Below, one piece after another: positions 25,055-33,616 of a DNA stretch of 52,851 bases. Below the pieces are notes generated by a model, which saw only the letters and a list, made by a program, of their open reading frames with translations, was not told the origin of the DNA and made no database searches. Numbering within the stretch: the stretch's first letter is position 1; every line of letters begins with the position of its first letter. The stretch is from assembly GCA_947649645.1 (NCBI GenBank), contig CANSSP010000021.1:1-52851 (forward strand), read 5' to 3'. Position numbers and translations under genes: made by a program. The stretch is from an uncultured Roseburia sp. (GTDB lineage: Bacteria; Bacillota; Clostridia; Lachnospirales; Lachnospiraceae).

Positions 25055-25912
25055 CTATGTGTACGTCTGCATCTTTTTACTTAAAATCTCCAGAAAACTC
25101 TTTCTGGAAAGCTTTAAAATCCGCGCCGTGTCCCGCGCGCGATGTACAAAAAAACGGTCTCCCACCGCAAGCCTTGCCGCCGCATCCCCGTCAAAACTGA
25201 CCTCCGCCGTCTCATCCCGCTGAGACCGCCGTCTTCCAATCTCCACCACGATCTCGTCCTCGGCCCCGACCACGATACTCCTTGAACTCAGATTGTGTGC
25301 GTTGATCGGCGTGATCAGTATCATCTCTGCCTTCGGATCCACAATCGGTCCTCCGGCCGACATATTGTATCCGGTCGACCCGGTCGGTGTGGCCAGAATG
25401 ATTCCGTCCGCCCTGAACGTGTGCAGATATTCGCCGTTGACATAGACGACGAGACTTAACACCGAGAGCGGACCGGTGCGGTGGATTACAATGTCGTTGA
25501 GCGCCGTTTTCAGAACGGCCTGCTCCCTGTCCCCGCTGTATCCCGAGAGCAGCATCCGCTCTTCCACGATATAATCGTCTGCCATCATCTGATCCAGCGC
25601 AGAAAAAACACTGCTCTCCTCGAGCTCGCACAGATAGCCGAGCGTCCCTAAATTTACGCCGATAAACGGGAGCCGGCTGTGCACAAGCGCAGACGCCGCG
25701 CGGATTAACGTCCCGTCCCCGCCCAGCACCACCACACACTCGACATCTTTCCGGATCTCTTCCATAGCCGGCGCGGCATCGCCGAACGCCTCTCCGGTGC
25801 TGTAAAAACATGTGCAGGTGCCGCCGTGCATCTGAATATAATCCCTGATCCTCCCCGTCACACGAAGATGCGCATCCTTATGCGTGTTCGTGATAAGCAA
25901 AAACTTTTTCAT
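25055..25912 (-). CDS. nadK: NAD kinase
   Basis: A 285-aa cytosolic kinase that phosphorylates NAD to NADP. The diagnostic GGDGTLIRAA is near residue 64. The NDIVIHR stretch and glycine-rich TPTGSTGYNMSAGGP follow, as in NadK/PpnK. The gene lies between tlyA (6 bp away) and argR, the order common in Clostridia. All are probably in one transcript. Confidence 0.98.
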   Translation of the reverse strand: MKKFLLITNTHKDAHLRVTGRIRDYIQMHGGTCTCFYSTGEAFGDAAPAMEEIRKDVECVVVLGGDGTLIRAASALVHSRLPFIGVNLGTLGYLCELEESSVFSALDQMMADDYIVEERMLLSGYSGDREQAVLKTALNDIVIHRTGPLSVLSLVVYVNGEYLHTFRADGIILATPTGSTGYNMSAGGPIVDPKAEMILITPINAHNLSSRSIVVGAEDEIVVEIGRRRSQRDETAEVSFDGDAAARLAVGDRFFVHRARDTARILKLSRKSFLEILSKKMQTYT

Positions 25913-25918
25913 ATAGCC

Positions 25919-26734
25919 CTATTCGTCCCCTTTCGCAGACACCAGCGCCGCATGCGCCGCCTCCGTCACGGCATGGATATCAACGGACGCCTCTCTGCCG
26001 CCGTCCGCTTTCTCTAAATAGACCAGGTATTCAATATTTCCTTCCGGCCCTCTGACCGGCGAAAAATCCAGATTTCTGATAAAAAAACCGTTTTCCTCCG
26101 CAAAACCAAGAACGCTGCCGATAACCTCCTCGTGAACGGATTTGTCTCTCACAACCCCCTTTTTGCCGACCTTGCCGCGGCCCGCCTCAAACTGGGGTTT
26201 GATCAGACACACCATACCGCCGGATTCCTTTAACAGCATCCGGGCCGGTCCAAGCACTTTTAAGAGAGATATAAAAGAAACATCGACCGAAGCAAAATCG
26301 AGCGGATCCGCAATATCCTCCGGCTTTACATAGCGGATATTCGTCTTTTCCATACATACAACCCGCTCGTCCTGCCGCAGCTTCCAGGCAAACTGTCCAT
26401 ATCCGACATCCACCGCATACACCTTCGCCGCACCGTGCTGCAGCATGCAGTCGGTAAATCCTCCCGTGGAAGCGCCGATGTCCATACAGATTTTTTCGCC
26501 CAGCACAATCTGAAACCGATTCAGTGCCTTTTCCAGCTTCAGCCCGCCCCGGCTCACATATTTTAAGGTATTTCCCCTGACCTCAATCGCAGACTTCACG
26601 TCAAAGAACGTACCCGCCTTGTCTTCCCTCTGGTTTTCCACAAACACATTTCCCTCCATGATCATGGCTTTCGCCTTTTCACGGGAGGGTGCAAGCCCCC
26701 GGGTAACCAGTAAAACATCCAGTCTCTCTTTCAA
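25919..26734 (-). CDS. tlyA: TlyA family rRNA (cytidine-2'-O)-methyltransferase
   Basis: A 271-aa protein beginning with an S4 RNA-binding domain (LDVLLVTRGLAPSREKAKAM) followed by an FtsJ-like methyltransferase with the SAM loop MDIGASTGGFTDCML and VDVGYGQ. TlyA methylates 16S and 23S rRNA cytidines in other bacteria. The start is TTG at 26734, 20 bp after dxs, with AAAGGA upstream; an ATG at 26785 would overlap dxs and has no site. In Bacillus this position is yqxC. Confidence 0.94.
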   Translation of the reverse strand: MKERLDVLLVTRGLAPSREKAKAMIMEGNVFVENQREDKAGTFFDVKSAIEVRGNTLKYVSRGGLKLEKALNRFQIVLGEKICMDIGASTGGFTDCMLQHGAAKVYAVDVGYGQFAWKLRQDERVVCMEKTNIRYVKPEDIADPLDFASVDVSFISLLKVLGPARMLLKESGGMVCLIKPQFEAGRGKVGKKGVVRDKSVHEEVIGSVLGFAEENGFFIRNLDFSPVRGPEGNIEYLVYLEKADGGREASVDIHAVTEAAHAALVSAKGDE

Positions 26735-26753
26735 TCTGCACAATTCCTTTCTG

Positions 26754-28637
26754 CTATTTGCGCTCTGAAGCTTTGATCCGCGCATATTCCCGCACGATCC
26801 GCTTTAAAACCGTCTCCGCATCGATGCCTGTTTCCTTCCACAGCAATTCCACACTGCCATGTTCCACGTAAGTATCCGGAAGCGCGATATTTAAGACCTG
26901 TATCGGATTCGCATGCTCATTGTAAAAACAGTTGATATGCCCGCCAAATCCACCGTTTGCGATATTTTCCTCCATCGTCACGATGAGACAGTGATCCTCT
27001 GCCACGTCGAGCAGCGTATCTTCATCAAGCGGTTTTGCAAAGCGGGCGTTGATCAGGCTGCACGCGTACCCCTCCGCCTTCAACGCGGCGCGGACCATCT
27101 CCGCCGTCTTTACCATAGAACCGATGGCAAACAATGCAATCTGCGATTCCCGGTATATCCACTCGCTTTTGCCATATTCAATCGGCCTGCGGTACTCCTT
27201 AAGCCCTGCATACGCCTCGCCGCGCGGGTAGCGCACCGCAATCGGACCGCCATACGCAACGGCATATTTGATCATATCCGACAGTTCCCATTTATTTTTC
27301 GGCGCCATAACCGTCATTCCCGGAATGGATGTGAGATAGGAAAGGTCAAAAATCCCCTGGTGCGTCTCCCCGTCGCTCCCCACAAGCCCCGCCCGGTCAA
27401 TTGCAAACACCACCGGAAGGTGCTGGATGCAGACGTCATGGACAATCTGATCGTATGCTCTCTGCAAAAAAGATGAATACACCGCAAAAACGGGCACCAG
27501 TCCCGCCGCCGCCAGTCCCGCTGCAAACGTTACCGCATGCTGCTCCGCGATTCCGACGTCAAAAAAACGGTCGGGAAACATATTCCGGAAACGCTTTAAC
27601 CCGGTCCCGTCGGCCATCGCCGCCGTGATTGCAACTACCTTCCCGTTCCGGTCGCCCAGTTTGCGCATCACCGTGGAAAAAATATCGGTGTAATTTGCCG
27701 TCGTGCGCGGATGCTTTGGGAGCCCCGTCTCAATGTCAAACGGCTCCGCACCGTGAAAACGCGCCGGATGGCGTTCCGCCGGAGCGTACCCCGCCCCCTT
27801 GTGCGTAAGCACATGAATGACCACCGGACCGTCAATATTGGACGCCTCGCGCATCAGCTTTGTGATACCGCGGATATCTCCTCCGTCCACGGGACCTAAA
27901 TAGAGAATCCCCATCTCTTCAAAAAGCATCCCCGGAATAAGGAGCTGCTTGATTCCACTCTTTGTCCTGCGGATGCGCTCTACCATTTTGCCGCCGTAAA
28001 TCGGGATTTTATTGAGCGAATTCATCACGCCAAGTTTTAAGTCCAGGTATGCATCTGCGGTTCGAAAGCCCGACAGATAGGAGGAGAGTCCTCCCACGTT
28101 TTCCGAGATCGACATATTGTTGTCGTTTAAGACAATGATAAAATTTGTTTTCAGCCGTGCAGCGTTATTGAGCGCCTCAAACGCCATCCCGCCGGTGAGC
28201 GCGCCATCTCCGATCACGGAAACCACACGGTAATCCTCCCCGGTAATCTCTCTGGCATGGGCATAGCCCAGCCCCGCCGAGATCGATGTCGAGCTGTGTC
28301 CCGTATCAAAACTGTCGCACGCGCTCTCCCGCCGCTTCGGAAATCCGCTCATCCCGCCGTATTTGCGCAGCGCATCAAACCCGTCTCTGCGCCCGGTCAG
28401 AAGCTTATGCGTGTAAGACTGATGCCCCACATCCCAGATCAGCTTATCTTTCGGAAAATCCAGCGACAGATGCAGGGCCATCGTCAGCTCCACCACACCG
28501 AGATTGGATGCCAGATGCCCCCCGTTCATCGAGATCTTCTCTATCAAAAATGTTCTGATTTCCGACGCCAGAATTTTCAGTTCCTCATCGGAAAGCTCCT
28601 TAATGTCATTTTCCTTCTTTATCTTCTCCAATACCAT
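26754..28637 (-). CDS. dxs: 1-deoxy-D-xylulose-5-phosphate synthase
   Basis: First step of the MEP isoprenoid pathway: pyruvate plus glyceraldehyde-3-phosphate, using thiamine diphosphate. The 627-aa length is normal. The N-terminal DVGHQSYTHKLLTGR is present, the ThDP-binding motif is VIGDGALTGGMAFEALNNA, and the C-terminal transketolase-like part has DRAGLVGSDGETHQG. It sits directly before tlyA and after ispA, so isoprenoid precursor and chain-elongation enzymes share an operon. Confidence 0.99.
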   Translation of the reverse strand: MVLEKIKKENDIKELSDEELKILASEIRTFLIEKISMNGGHLASNLGVVELTMALHLSLDFPKDKLIWDVGHQSYTHKLLTGRRDGFDALRKYGGMSGFPKRRESACDSFDTGHSSTSISAGLGYAHAREITGEDYRVVSVIGDGALTGGMAFEALNNAARLKTNFIIVLNDNNMSISENVGGLSSYLSGFRTADAYLDLKLGVMNSLNKIPIYGGKMVERIRRTKSGIKQLLIPGMLFEEMGILYLGPVDGGDIRGITKLMREASNIDGPVVIHVLTHKGAGYAPAERHPARFHGAEPFDIETGLPKHPRTTANYTDIFSTVMRKLGDRNGKVVAITAAMADGTGLKRFRNMFPDRFFDVGIAEQHAVTFAAGLAAAGLVPVFAVYSSFLQRAYDQIVHDVCIQHLPVVFAIDRAGLVGSDGETHQGIFDLSYLTSIPGMTVMAPKNKWELSDMIKYAVAYGGPIAVRYPRGEAYAGLKEYRRPIEYGKSEWIYRESQIALFAIGSMVKTAEMVRAALKAEGYACSLINARFAKPLDEDTLLDVAEDHCLIVTMEENIANGGFGGHINCFYNEHANPIQVLNIALPDTYVEHGSVELLWKETGIDAETVLKRIVREYARIKASERK

Positions 28638-28682
28638 CTGGCGTACCTCTCCTCCCTGCTGCCCGCCGGGCCTTTCACACGA

Positions 28683-29573
28683 TCAGCTGGCCCGTGAAAT
28701 CAGATACCGCAGCAGCTCTGTCAGAAATTCATTTCTGACGACCAGCGTATCCATATGTGCGATCGCCTGCTCCGAAATACGTGCCACGTCTGCTTTCGCC
28801 TTTTCAAGCCCCTCAAACGTCACGTATGTCGCCTTATGGTTTTTTTCATCACTTCCGGCCGGCTTTCCCAGATCCTCCGTGGTACCTGTCAGATCAAGAA
28901 TATCATCCTGAATCTGAAACGCAAGTCCGATCGCCCCCGCGGTCTCCTCCATGATCTTCTGCTCGCCGACGGTTGCCCCTGCCAGTACCGCACCGATCAT
29001 CATCGCACTCTCAAGCAGTGCCCCCGTCTTCAGACGATAGACAAAATCCAGCTTTTCGCGCGTCAGATCTTTCGCCGGCTCAGACGTGATATCCACAGCC
29101 TGGCCGCCTACCATCCCGTAAATCCCCGCCTTTTTTGCAAGAATCCGCAACGCTTTTACAATTCCTGTATTCTGCGGCTCAATCTCGAAAGCGAGAAGCG
29201 CCGTCTCGTATGCGTAGTTTAAAAGCGCGTCCCCCGCCAGAATACCCAGCGCCTCTCCGTAGACCGCATGCGTCGTCTTTTTCCCTCTGCGGTATTCGTC
29301 ATTGTCCATCGCAGGGAGATCGTCGTGCACCAGCGAATAGGTGTGTATCATCTCGATGGCCGCCATAAACGGCCCGATGACCTCTGACCGGCCGCCGAAC
29401 ATCCGATACGTCTCCTGCATGAGCATGGGCCGCAGACGTTTTCCCCCGGCCAGCACACTGTAATTCATCGCCTCCATAACGATCTTCTGAGGCCCTTCCT
29501 CTCCTGGCAGATAGGAACGGATGACCGCCTCGATCTCACCGGCCCGCCTATCTGTCTCAGCTCTGATATCCAT
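28683..29573 (-). CDS. ispA: Short-chain polyprenyl diphosphate (farnesyl/geranyl) synthase
   Basis: A 296-aa all-helical prenyltransferase. The first aspartate-rich motif is LVHDDLPAMDNDEYRRG and the second is FQIQDDILDLTG. Chain length control by residues before the first motif (MIHTYSLVHDD) is consistent with C10-C15 products. It overlaps xseB by 17 bp, the conserved xseA-xseB-ispA order, and feeds dolichol-like carriers and quinone side chains. Confidence 0.97.
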   Translation of the reverse strand: MDIRAETDRRAGEIEAVIRSYLPGEEGPQKIVMEAMNYSVLAGGKRLRPMLMQETYRMFGGRSEVIGPFMAAIEMIHTYSLVHDDLPAMDNDEYRRGKKTTHAVYGEALGILAGDALLNYAYETALLAFEIEPQNTGIVKALRILAKKAGIYGMVGGQAVDITSEPAKDLTREKLDFVYRLKTGALLESAMMIGAVLAGATVGEQKIMEETAGAIGLAFQIQDDILDLTGTTEDLGKPAGSDEKNHKATYVTFEGLEKAKADVARISEQAIAHMDTLVVRNEFLTELLRYLISRAS

Positions 29574-29790
29574 CTTCCTCCGGCTCCCCTTCCGCGTTTA
29601 AGATCTGCATCTTTTTTTCAACCGTATCCAGCATTTCATTGCAGCTCTTCAGCTTCTCCATCCCCTGCTGGTAGAGTGCAAACGACTCGTCCAGAGAAAT
29701 ATCCTGGCTCTCCATCTTTTCTATGATCTCTTCCATCTGAGAAAAAGCCTCCTCCAGGGAAGGCGTCTCACTCTTCTTTTTCGCGCTCAA
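29557..29790 (-). CDS. xseB: Exodeoxyribonuclease VII small subunit
   Basis: A 77-aa protein with the XseB signature SLEEAFSQMEEIIEKMES followed by DISLDESFALYQQGMEKL. It binds the XseA subunit in several copies to form the single-strand exonuclease. The start codon is TTG at 29790 with GGAGGTGG upstream. It overlaps xseA by 23 bp and ispA by 17 bp, implying strict translational coupling. Confidence 0.96.
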   Translation of the reverse strand: MSAKKKSETPSLEEAFSQMEEIIEKMESQDISLDESFALYQQGMEKLKSCNEMLDTVEKKMQILNAEGEPEEDGYQS

Positions 29791-30985
29791 TATCCACCTC
29801 CGTCACTTCCGCCCGCAGTGAGCCTTTCCACAGTCTGACTGCGATCGTCTCACCAGCCTTAATGTTTTTCGCTTCTCTGATTGCATGCCCGCTTTTATCC
29901 GTCACAAAAGCATATCCCTGGCTCAGTTTTCTGGCAGGCGACATCGCGTCAAATTTGCCGGAAAGCAGCGCAAGGCGGTTTCTTTTTTCCATGAGAAGCG
30001 CTTCCATCCGGCGCCCCAGTTTTTCTTCCAGATCAGCCGCATATTTGCGGTTTTCCCTAAGGCGTCGTTCCGGGCTTACATAATGAAGCCGCGTCTTAAG
30101 ATGCGAAAGCCGCGCTCTCGCTTCCTTCATCCTGCGAAGCACGGCATGCTCCATCCGCTGCCGCCAGAGCCGCATCTGATTTTCCACCTGCCGGTAGTCG
30201 TACACGGCGAGCTCCGCGGCGGCAGACGGCGTCGGCGCTCTTAAATCGGCCACAAAATCCGCAATCGTCGTATCGGTCTGATGGCCGACCGCCGATATAA
30301 CGGGTGTCTCACATTCAAAAATGGCTCTGGCGACTTCCTCTTCATTGAAAGCCCAGAGATCCTCGATCGAACCGCCGCCGCGCCCCACAATGATAACGTC
30401 GGGCTTTTGCGCGTCCAGCGCACGTATCCCGTTTACGATGCTTGCCACCGCCCCGTCCCCCTGTACAAGCGCCGGATAGAGGATGAGCTGCACATATGGA
30501 TTTCTGCGCATTGCAATATTCTTAATATCCTGCACCGCCGCACCCGTGGGAGCCGTCACAATACCCACCCGCTTCGCATAGCGCGGAACTGGCTTTTTGT
30601 ATTCCCCGGCGAACATTCCCATCTCCTCCAGCTCCCGCTTGAGCGCCTCAAATTTTAAATAGAGATCTCCCGCACCTTCCAGCGCAATCTCACGCGCATA
30701 CAGCTGATATTTCCCATCGCGCTCATATACCTCGACGGAACCTGTCGCGATCACATTATCGCCTTCTTTCATATGGAAAGAAAGCCCTCTGCGGCTGCCG
30801 GCAAACATCACCGCATTCAGGGTTCCCGTGCTGTCCTTGAGGGTGAAATAGATATGCCCGGATGTGTGATACTTACAATTGGACACCTCTCCTTTGATAC
30901 AGATGCGGTTCATCATAAAATCCTGGGCAAACATATTTTTGATATATGTATTGACCTGCCCGACAGAATAAACATTTTTCATCAT
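29768..30985 (-). CDS. xseA: Exodeoxyribonuclease VII large subunit
   Basis: A 405-aa nuclease subunit. The N-terminal OB fold has VSNCKYHTSGHIYFTLKD. The catalytic region contains GIVTAPTGAAVQDI, IIVGRGGGSIEDLWAFNEE and SAVGHQTDTTIADFVAD. A coiled-coil region follows, then the C-terminal LSQGYAFV. The ATG at 30985 overlaps the nusB stop codon (ATGA). It degrades single-stranded DNA with XseB. Confidence 0.98.
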   Translation of the reverse strand: MMKNVYSVGQVNTYIKNMFAQDFMMNRICIKGEVSNCKYHTSGHIYFTLKDSTGTLNAVMFAGSRRGLSFHMKEGDNVIATGSVEVYERDGKYQLYAREIALEGAGDLYLKFEALKRELEEMGMFAGEYKKPVPRYAKRVGIVTAPTGAAVQDIKNIAMRRNPYVQLILYPALVQGDGAVASIVNGIRALDAQKPDVIIVGRGGGSIEDLWAFNEEEVARAIFECETPVISAVGHQTDTTIADFVADLRAPTPSAAAELAVYDYRQVENQMRLWRQRMEHAVLRRMKEARARLSHLKTRLHYVSPERRLRENRKYAADLEEKLGRRMEALLMEKRNRLALLSGKFDAMSPARKLSQGYAFVTDKSGHAIREAKNIKAGETIAVRLWKGSLRAEVTEVDIEREKEE

Positions 30986-31377
30986 ACCAGTCTCGCCAGC
31001 ACCCCGTTCACAAACGCCGGTGAGTCGTTCGTTCCATATTTTTTCGACAGCTCCACCGCCTCGTTGATCGCCACGCTCACCGGGATATCCTCGTCATATT
31101 TCATCTCATATACGGCCAGACGAATCAGCGCCAGATCGACCTTTCCCATACGCTTTGTCTTCCAGCCCAGGGCCGCCTCATTGATGGCGATGTCGATCTC
31201 TTTCAGATGCGCGATAATATCACCACACTTTTCGGTGATGTACGCGCCGTCCTTTGCGTCCCACTCCGCCTGTGTCTCCTCATACTTAAGAAGCTGCTCC
31301 GGCATCTCGTCTGCGGCGTGAAACTCCGCCCCGAACAGCATCAGAAAAATCTGCTCTCTCAATTCTCTTCTGGTCAT
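30982..31377 (-). CDS. nusB: Transcription antitermination factor NusB
   Basis: A 131-aa helical RNA-binding protein with N-terminal RRELREQIFLMLFGAEF and the C-terminal PVSVAINEAVELSKKYG and FVNGVLARL typical of NusB. It acts with NusE in rRNA antitermination. A terminator lies upstream, between it and the Asp23 gene. In many relatives folD lies between nusB and xseA; here the two genes overlap directly. Confidence 0.97.
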   Translation of the reverse strand: MTRRELREQIFLMLFGAEFHAADEMPEQLLKYEETQAEWDAKDGAYITEKCGDIIAHLKEIDIAINEAALGWKTKRMGKVDLALIRLAVYEMKYDEDIPVSVAINEAVELSKKYGTNDSPAFVNGVLARLV

Positions 31378-31438
31378 GTTTTATCCTTTCCGCCGCGTGC
31401 CTGTCCCAATCCCGACACCACTTTTTCACGGCATCAGC

Positions 31439-31464
31439 AAAAAGGATGTCAAAGAGACATCCTT
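31439..31464 (-). terminator. Intrinsic terminator between asp23 and nusB
   Basis: On the minus strand AAGGATGTC and GACATCCTT form a 9-bp stem around TCTTT, followed by TTTTT overlapping the stem end. It lies 56 bp past the Asp23 stop. nusB and the genes after it therefore need readthrough or a promoter in the 60 bp that remain. Confidence 0.8.
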
Positions 31465-31519
31465 GTATTGCCATCCGGGCCATGTCGGGCCGTACCGTGC
31501 CATGATCTGCATTTTCATC

Positions 31520-31897
31520 CTATTTGCTGTTTCCCATGTCCACGCTCGCGATACGGATATCCACATTGGATACCTCCATTCCGGTCATGTTCTCAATCGC
31601 ATTCTTCACTCTCTCCTGCACCTTCGCCGAGACATCGGGGATCGCGTAGCCGTAAGAAATATTCAGCGCCACGTCCACATGCACGATCCCATCCGCCACG
31701 TCCACGCGGATCCCCTTGGAAAGATTCTTCATGCCAAGCCTGCTCACCAGTTCATTTGTAATATTGCCCGCCATGGAGCCGACACCGTCTACCTCGGTAG
31801 CGGCAAGCCCTGCGATGATGGCGACCACTTCGTCTGCTATCTTCACTTCTCCCAGATTACCGTCCTTTATCTTAAATGTTTTTCGATCCTCACCCAT
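31520..31897 (-). CDS. Asp23/Gls24 family envelope stress protein (YqhY-like)
   Basis: A 125-aa protein of the Asp23/Gls24 family: GEVKIADEVVAIIAGLAATE, VDGVGSMAGNITNEL, then VHVDVALNISYG and VSAKVQERVKNAIENMTG. The position before nusB matches Bacillus yqhY, thought to affect acetyl-CoA carboxylase or the envelope. AGGAGG precedes the ATG, and a promoter lies at 31930-31958. acc genes are not within the window. Confidence 0.95.
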   Translation of the reverse strand: MGEDRKTFKIKDGNLGEVKIADEVVAIIAGLAATEVDGVGSMAGNITNELVSRLGMKNLSKGIRVDVADGIVHVDVALNISYGYAIPDVSAKVQERVKNAIENMTGMEVSNVDIRIASVDMGNSK

Positions 31898-31929
31898 GTC
31901 AAATGCCTCCTAAGTGATATTATGCGTTT

Positions 31930-31958
31930 ATTATAACAGACTATTCCCGATTTGGAAA
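31930..31958 (-). promoter_or_regulatory. Promoter of the Asp23 gene
   Basis: TATAAT (31935-31930) is a perfect -10 box. The -35 at 31958-31953 is TTTCCA at 17 bp, a weak match. It lies 33 bp before the ATG. Confidence 0.55.
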
Positions 31959-31988
31959 CCAAAAAAAGTATGAAATTCCAAAAAATCC

Positions 31989-32019
31989 TTGACTGTAAAC
32001 CTTGTCGATACCTTATAAC
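31989..32019 (+). promoter_or_regulatory. MerR-type promoter with 19-bp spacer
   Basis: TTGACT (31989-31994) and TATAAC (32014-32019) are 19 bp apart rather than 17. This over-long spacer is the hallmark of promoters that MerR-family proteins bend into an active form. It lies directly before the merR-like gene, so self-regulation is likely. I see a direct ACCTT repeat in the spacer but no clear dyad. Confidence 0.6.
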
Positions 32020-32048
32020 ACAGGTAAGATGAAATACGGAGGTGCACA

Positions 32049-32870
32049 ATGACAATCAAAGAAGTAGAAACCATGCTGAAAATCACCCGCGCAAATGTAC
32101 GATTTTACGAAAAGGAGGGCCTGATCTTTCCAAAACGAAACCCGGTGAACGACTATCGGGATTATTCCGACGAAGATATCCGGATGCTGAAAAAAATCCT
32201 TTTTCTGAGAAATCTTGATATACCGATCGAAACGATACGCCGGCTTATACAGGGAAATGCCGACTTAAATGAAGTGATGGCGCAACAGGCCCGTCACTTT
32301 AGCGATGCGAAACGACAGGCACAGACATCCGAAGTTGTCTGCCGGAAGCTGTCCCAGGAAAAAATTTCCTCTTTTTCCGAATTTCAGACGCCCGGAACAG
32401 AAATACCCATGCCGGAAAAATCCCTGCAGGATGTTCTGAGCGGCCTGTGGTATTTCTGGGATAAACTGGTGGCCTGGGGGTTTCTGCTGGTACAGATTTT
32501 ATACACAGTCGCCGTGTTCCCGTTTCTCCCGGAAAAAATACCCGTATCCTGGGTGGGAACCACGCCCACAGACGAAAAGAGCCGGATTTTCTTTTTCGCC
32601 TATCTTCTGATATCCGTTTTCTTTTCCCACATGCTGCGGCTGATTCTGTACAGCCGGCTCGTCGGCGTGCTCCGCTGCTATATTGACGAATGCAATGTCG
32701 TGGTAACGGCAGGCGCCATCGGATTTGGCTTTTCCATGCAGATTTACACCGTTCTTTTTCTGCGTGGCTTCGTGATAAGCCTGGATGTTTTTCAGCTCAT
32801 ATGCCTCGCCGGATATGTGATCCTGGTGGCTGTCATCGTTCTGCTTTACCGGAAAAGAAGAAGCAGATGA
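32049..32870 (+). CDS. MerR-family regulator with C-terminal membrane domain
   Basis: A 273-aa protein. Residues 1-70 form a MerR winged helix (TRANVRFYEKEGLIFPKR, DYSDEDIRMLKKILFLRNL). A linker of about 60 residues follows. The C-terminal half has four hydrophobic segments, roughly at 140-160, 178-200, 215-240 and 245-268. The piece FLPEKIPVSWVG resembles DUF1648/SdpI-type membrane proteins. This suggests a membrane-tethered regulator that senses the envelope. GGAGG precedes the ATG. Its stop overlaps a short ORF that looks cut off. Confidence 0.9.
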   Translation: MTIKEVETMLKITRANVRFYEKEGLIFPKRNPVNDYRDYSDEDIRMLKKILFLRNLDIPIETIRRLIQGNADLNEVMAQQARHFSDAKRQAQTSEVVCRKLSQEKISSFSEFQTPGTEIPMPEKSLQDVLSGLWYFWDKLVAWGFLLVQILYTVAVFPFLPEKIPVSWVGTTPTDEKSRIFFFAYLLISVFFSHMLRLILYSRLVGVLRCYIDECNVVVTAGAIGFGFSMQIYTVLFLRGFVISLDVFQLICLAGYVILVAVIVLLYRKRRSR

Positions 32871-33040
32871 AGGAAACAAAAAAGCTGACAAAAACTCAGA
32901 CGGACATGGTAAAGCGGCTGGAAGGCGCACCGGGGGCCTGCCAGCCGTACCACATCCACAGCCGCCCCAAAAGGGGCTTTTTTCAACGCTGCTTAAGGCT
33001 TCCAGGCCCATACCTGAACAGAGCAAAATATTCATTCTGA
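32867..33040 (+). pseudogene. Short ORF overlapping merR stop, possible remnant
   Basis: A 57-codon ORF begins ATGA-coupled to the merR stop and reads MKETKKLTKTQTDMVKRLEG, a plausible start of a cytosolic domain. After about 30 codons it runs through a terminator hairpin (32964-32983) and becomes basic and patternless. It may be the 5' end of a gene whose rest was deleted, or a chance ORF. Confidence 0.35.
32964..32983 (+). terminator. Short terminator after merR
   Basis: GCCCC and GGGGC form a 5-bp stem with an AAAA loop followed by six T residues. The stem is short but all G-C, about 95 bp past the merR stop. Confidence 0.6.
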
Positions 33041-33067
33041 TTCGTCCCTGAACACCATCCTGCCAGT

Positions 33068-33616
33068 TCAGCTGAAAAACTGCCCGACAAAATCAGCAGA
33101 GTTCAATTTGTCCTGTACCTCATTGCTCCATTTTTCCTGATCCAATAGTTCAGATAACGGACTTCCAAAAACTTCCTCAATCTGCTTTCTGCTATAGGAG
33201 TAGCTTTCGCCGTAAAAGTTGTAGGTTATCCCCGACAGGTTTTCAATCGCGGCCATAGCTGCAACAGAATTATAGATTAAATCACGCTGCACCTTTTCTT
33301 CGCCAATATTCCAAACCGTATCAAGGTAGTTTACTGTCAGAGCACAGGTTTCCGAATTGATTTCAAACTTCATATCAACATTATTCAGTGGTAAATTCCA
33401 GAACAAATTGCCGATATTACTTGCGTTCCCGATAAAAGGGCTTTTGTAATCCGCAATGCCCGTTATGTCATGCGTCAAAGCGTCTGTCTGATTTCGTGCA
33501 TACTCCGCCTGTTTTTCTCGATCAGCAGGAATAATCCCAAATTGAATTATACAAAACAGTATTGCAGCAACAACGAATAGACAGATGATGATTTTACTTT
33601 TTTTGCTCATTGTCAT
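33068..33616 (-). CDS. DUF4825 domain protein, membrane anchored
   Basis: A 182-aa protein with one N-terminal helix at about residues 8-27 (IIICLFVVAAILFCIIQFG) and an extracytoplasmic domain. The YKSPFIGNASNIGNL piece and NLPLNNVDMKFEI match DUF4825. The function of the family is unknown. The ATG overlaps the stop of the upstream gene (ATGA), with AAAGGGGG as ribosome site. It is the last gene of the PadR operon. Confidence 0.88.
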   Translation of the reverse strand: MTMSKKSKIIICLFVVAAILFCIIQFGIIPADREKQAEYARNQTDALTHDITGIADYKSPFIGNASNIGNLFWNLPLNNVDMKFEINSETCALTVNYLDTVWNIGEEKVQRDLIYNSVAAMAAIENLSGITYNFYGESYSYSRKQIEEVFGSPLSELLDQEKWSNEVQDKLNSADFVGQFFS

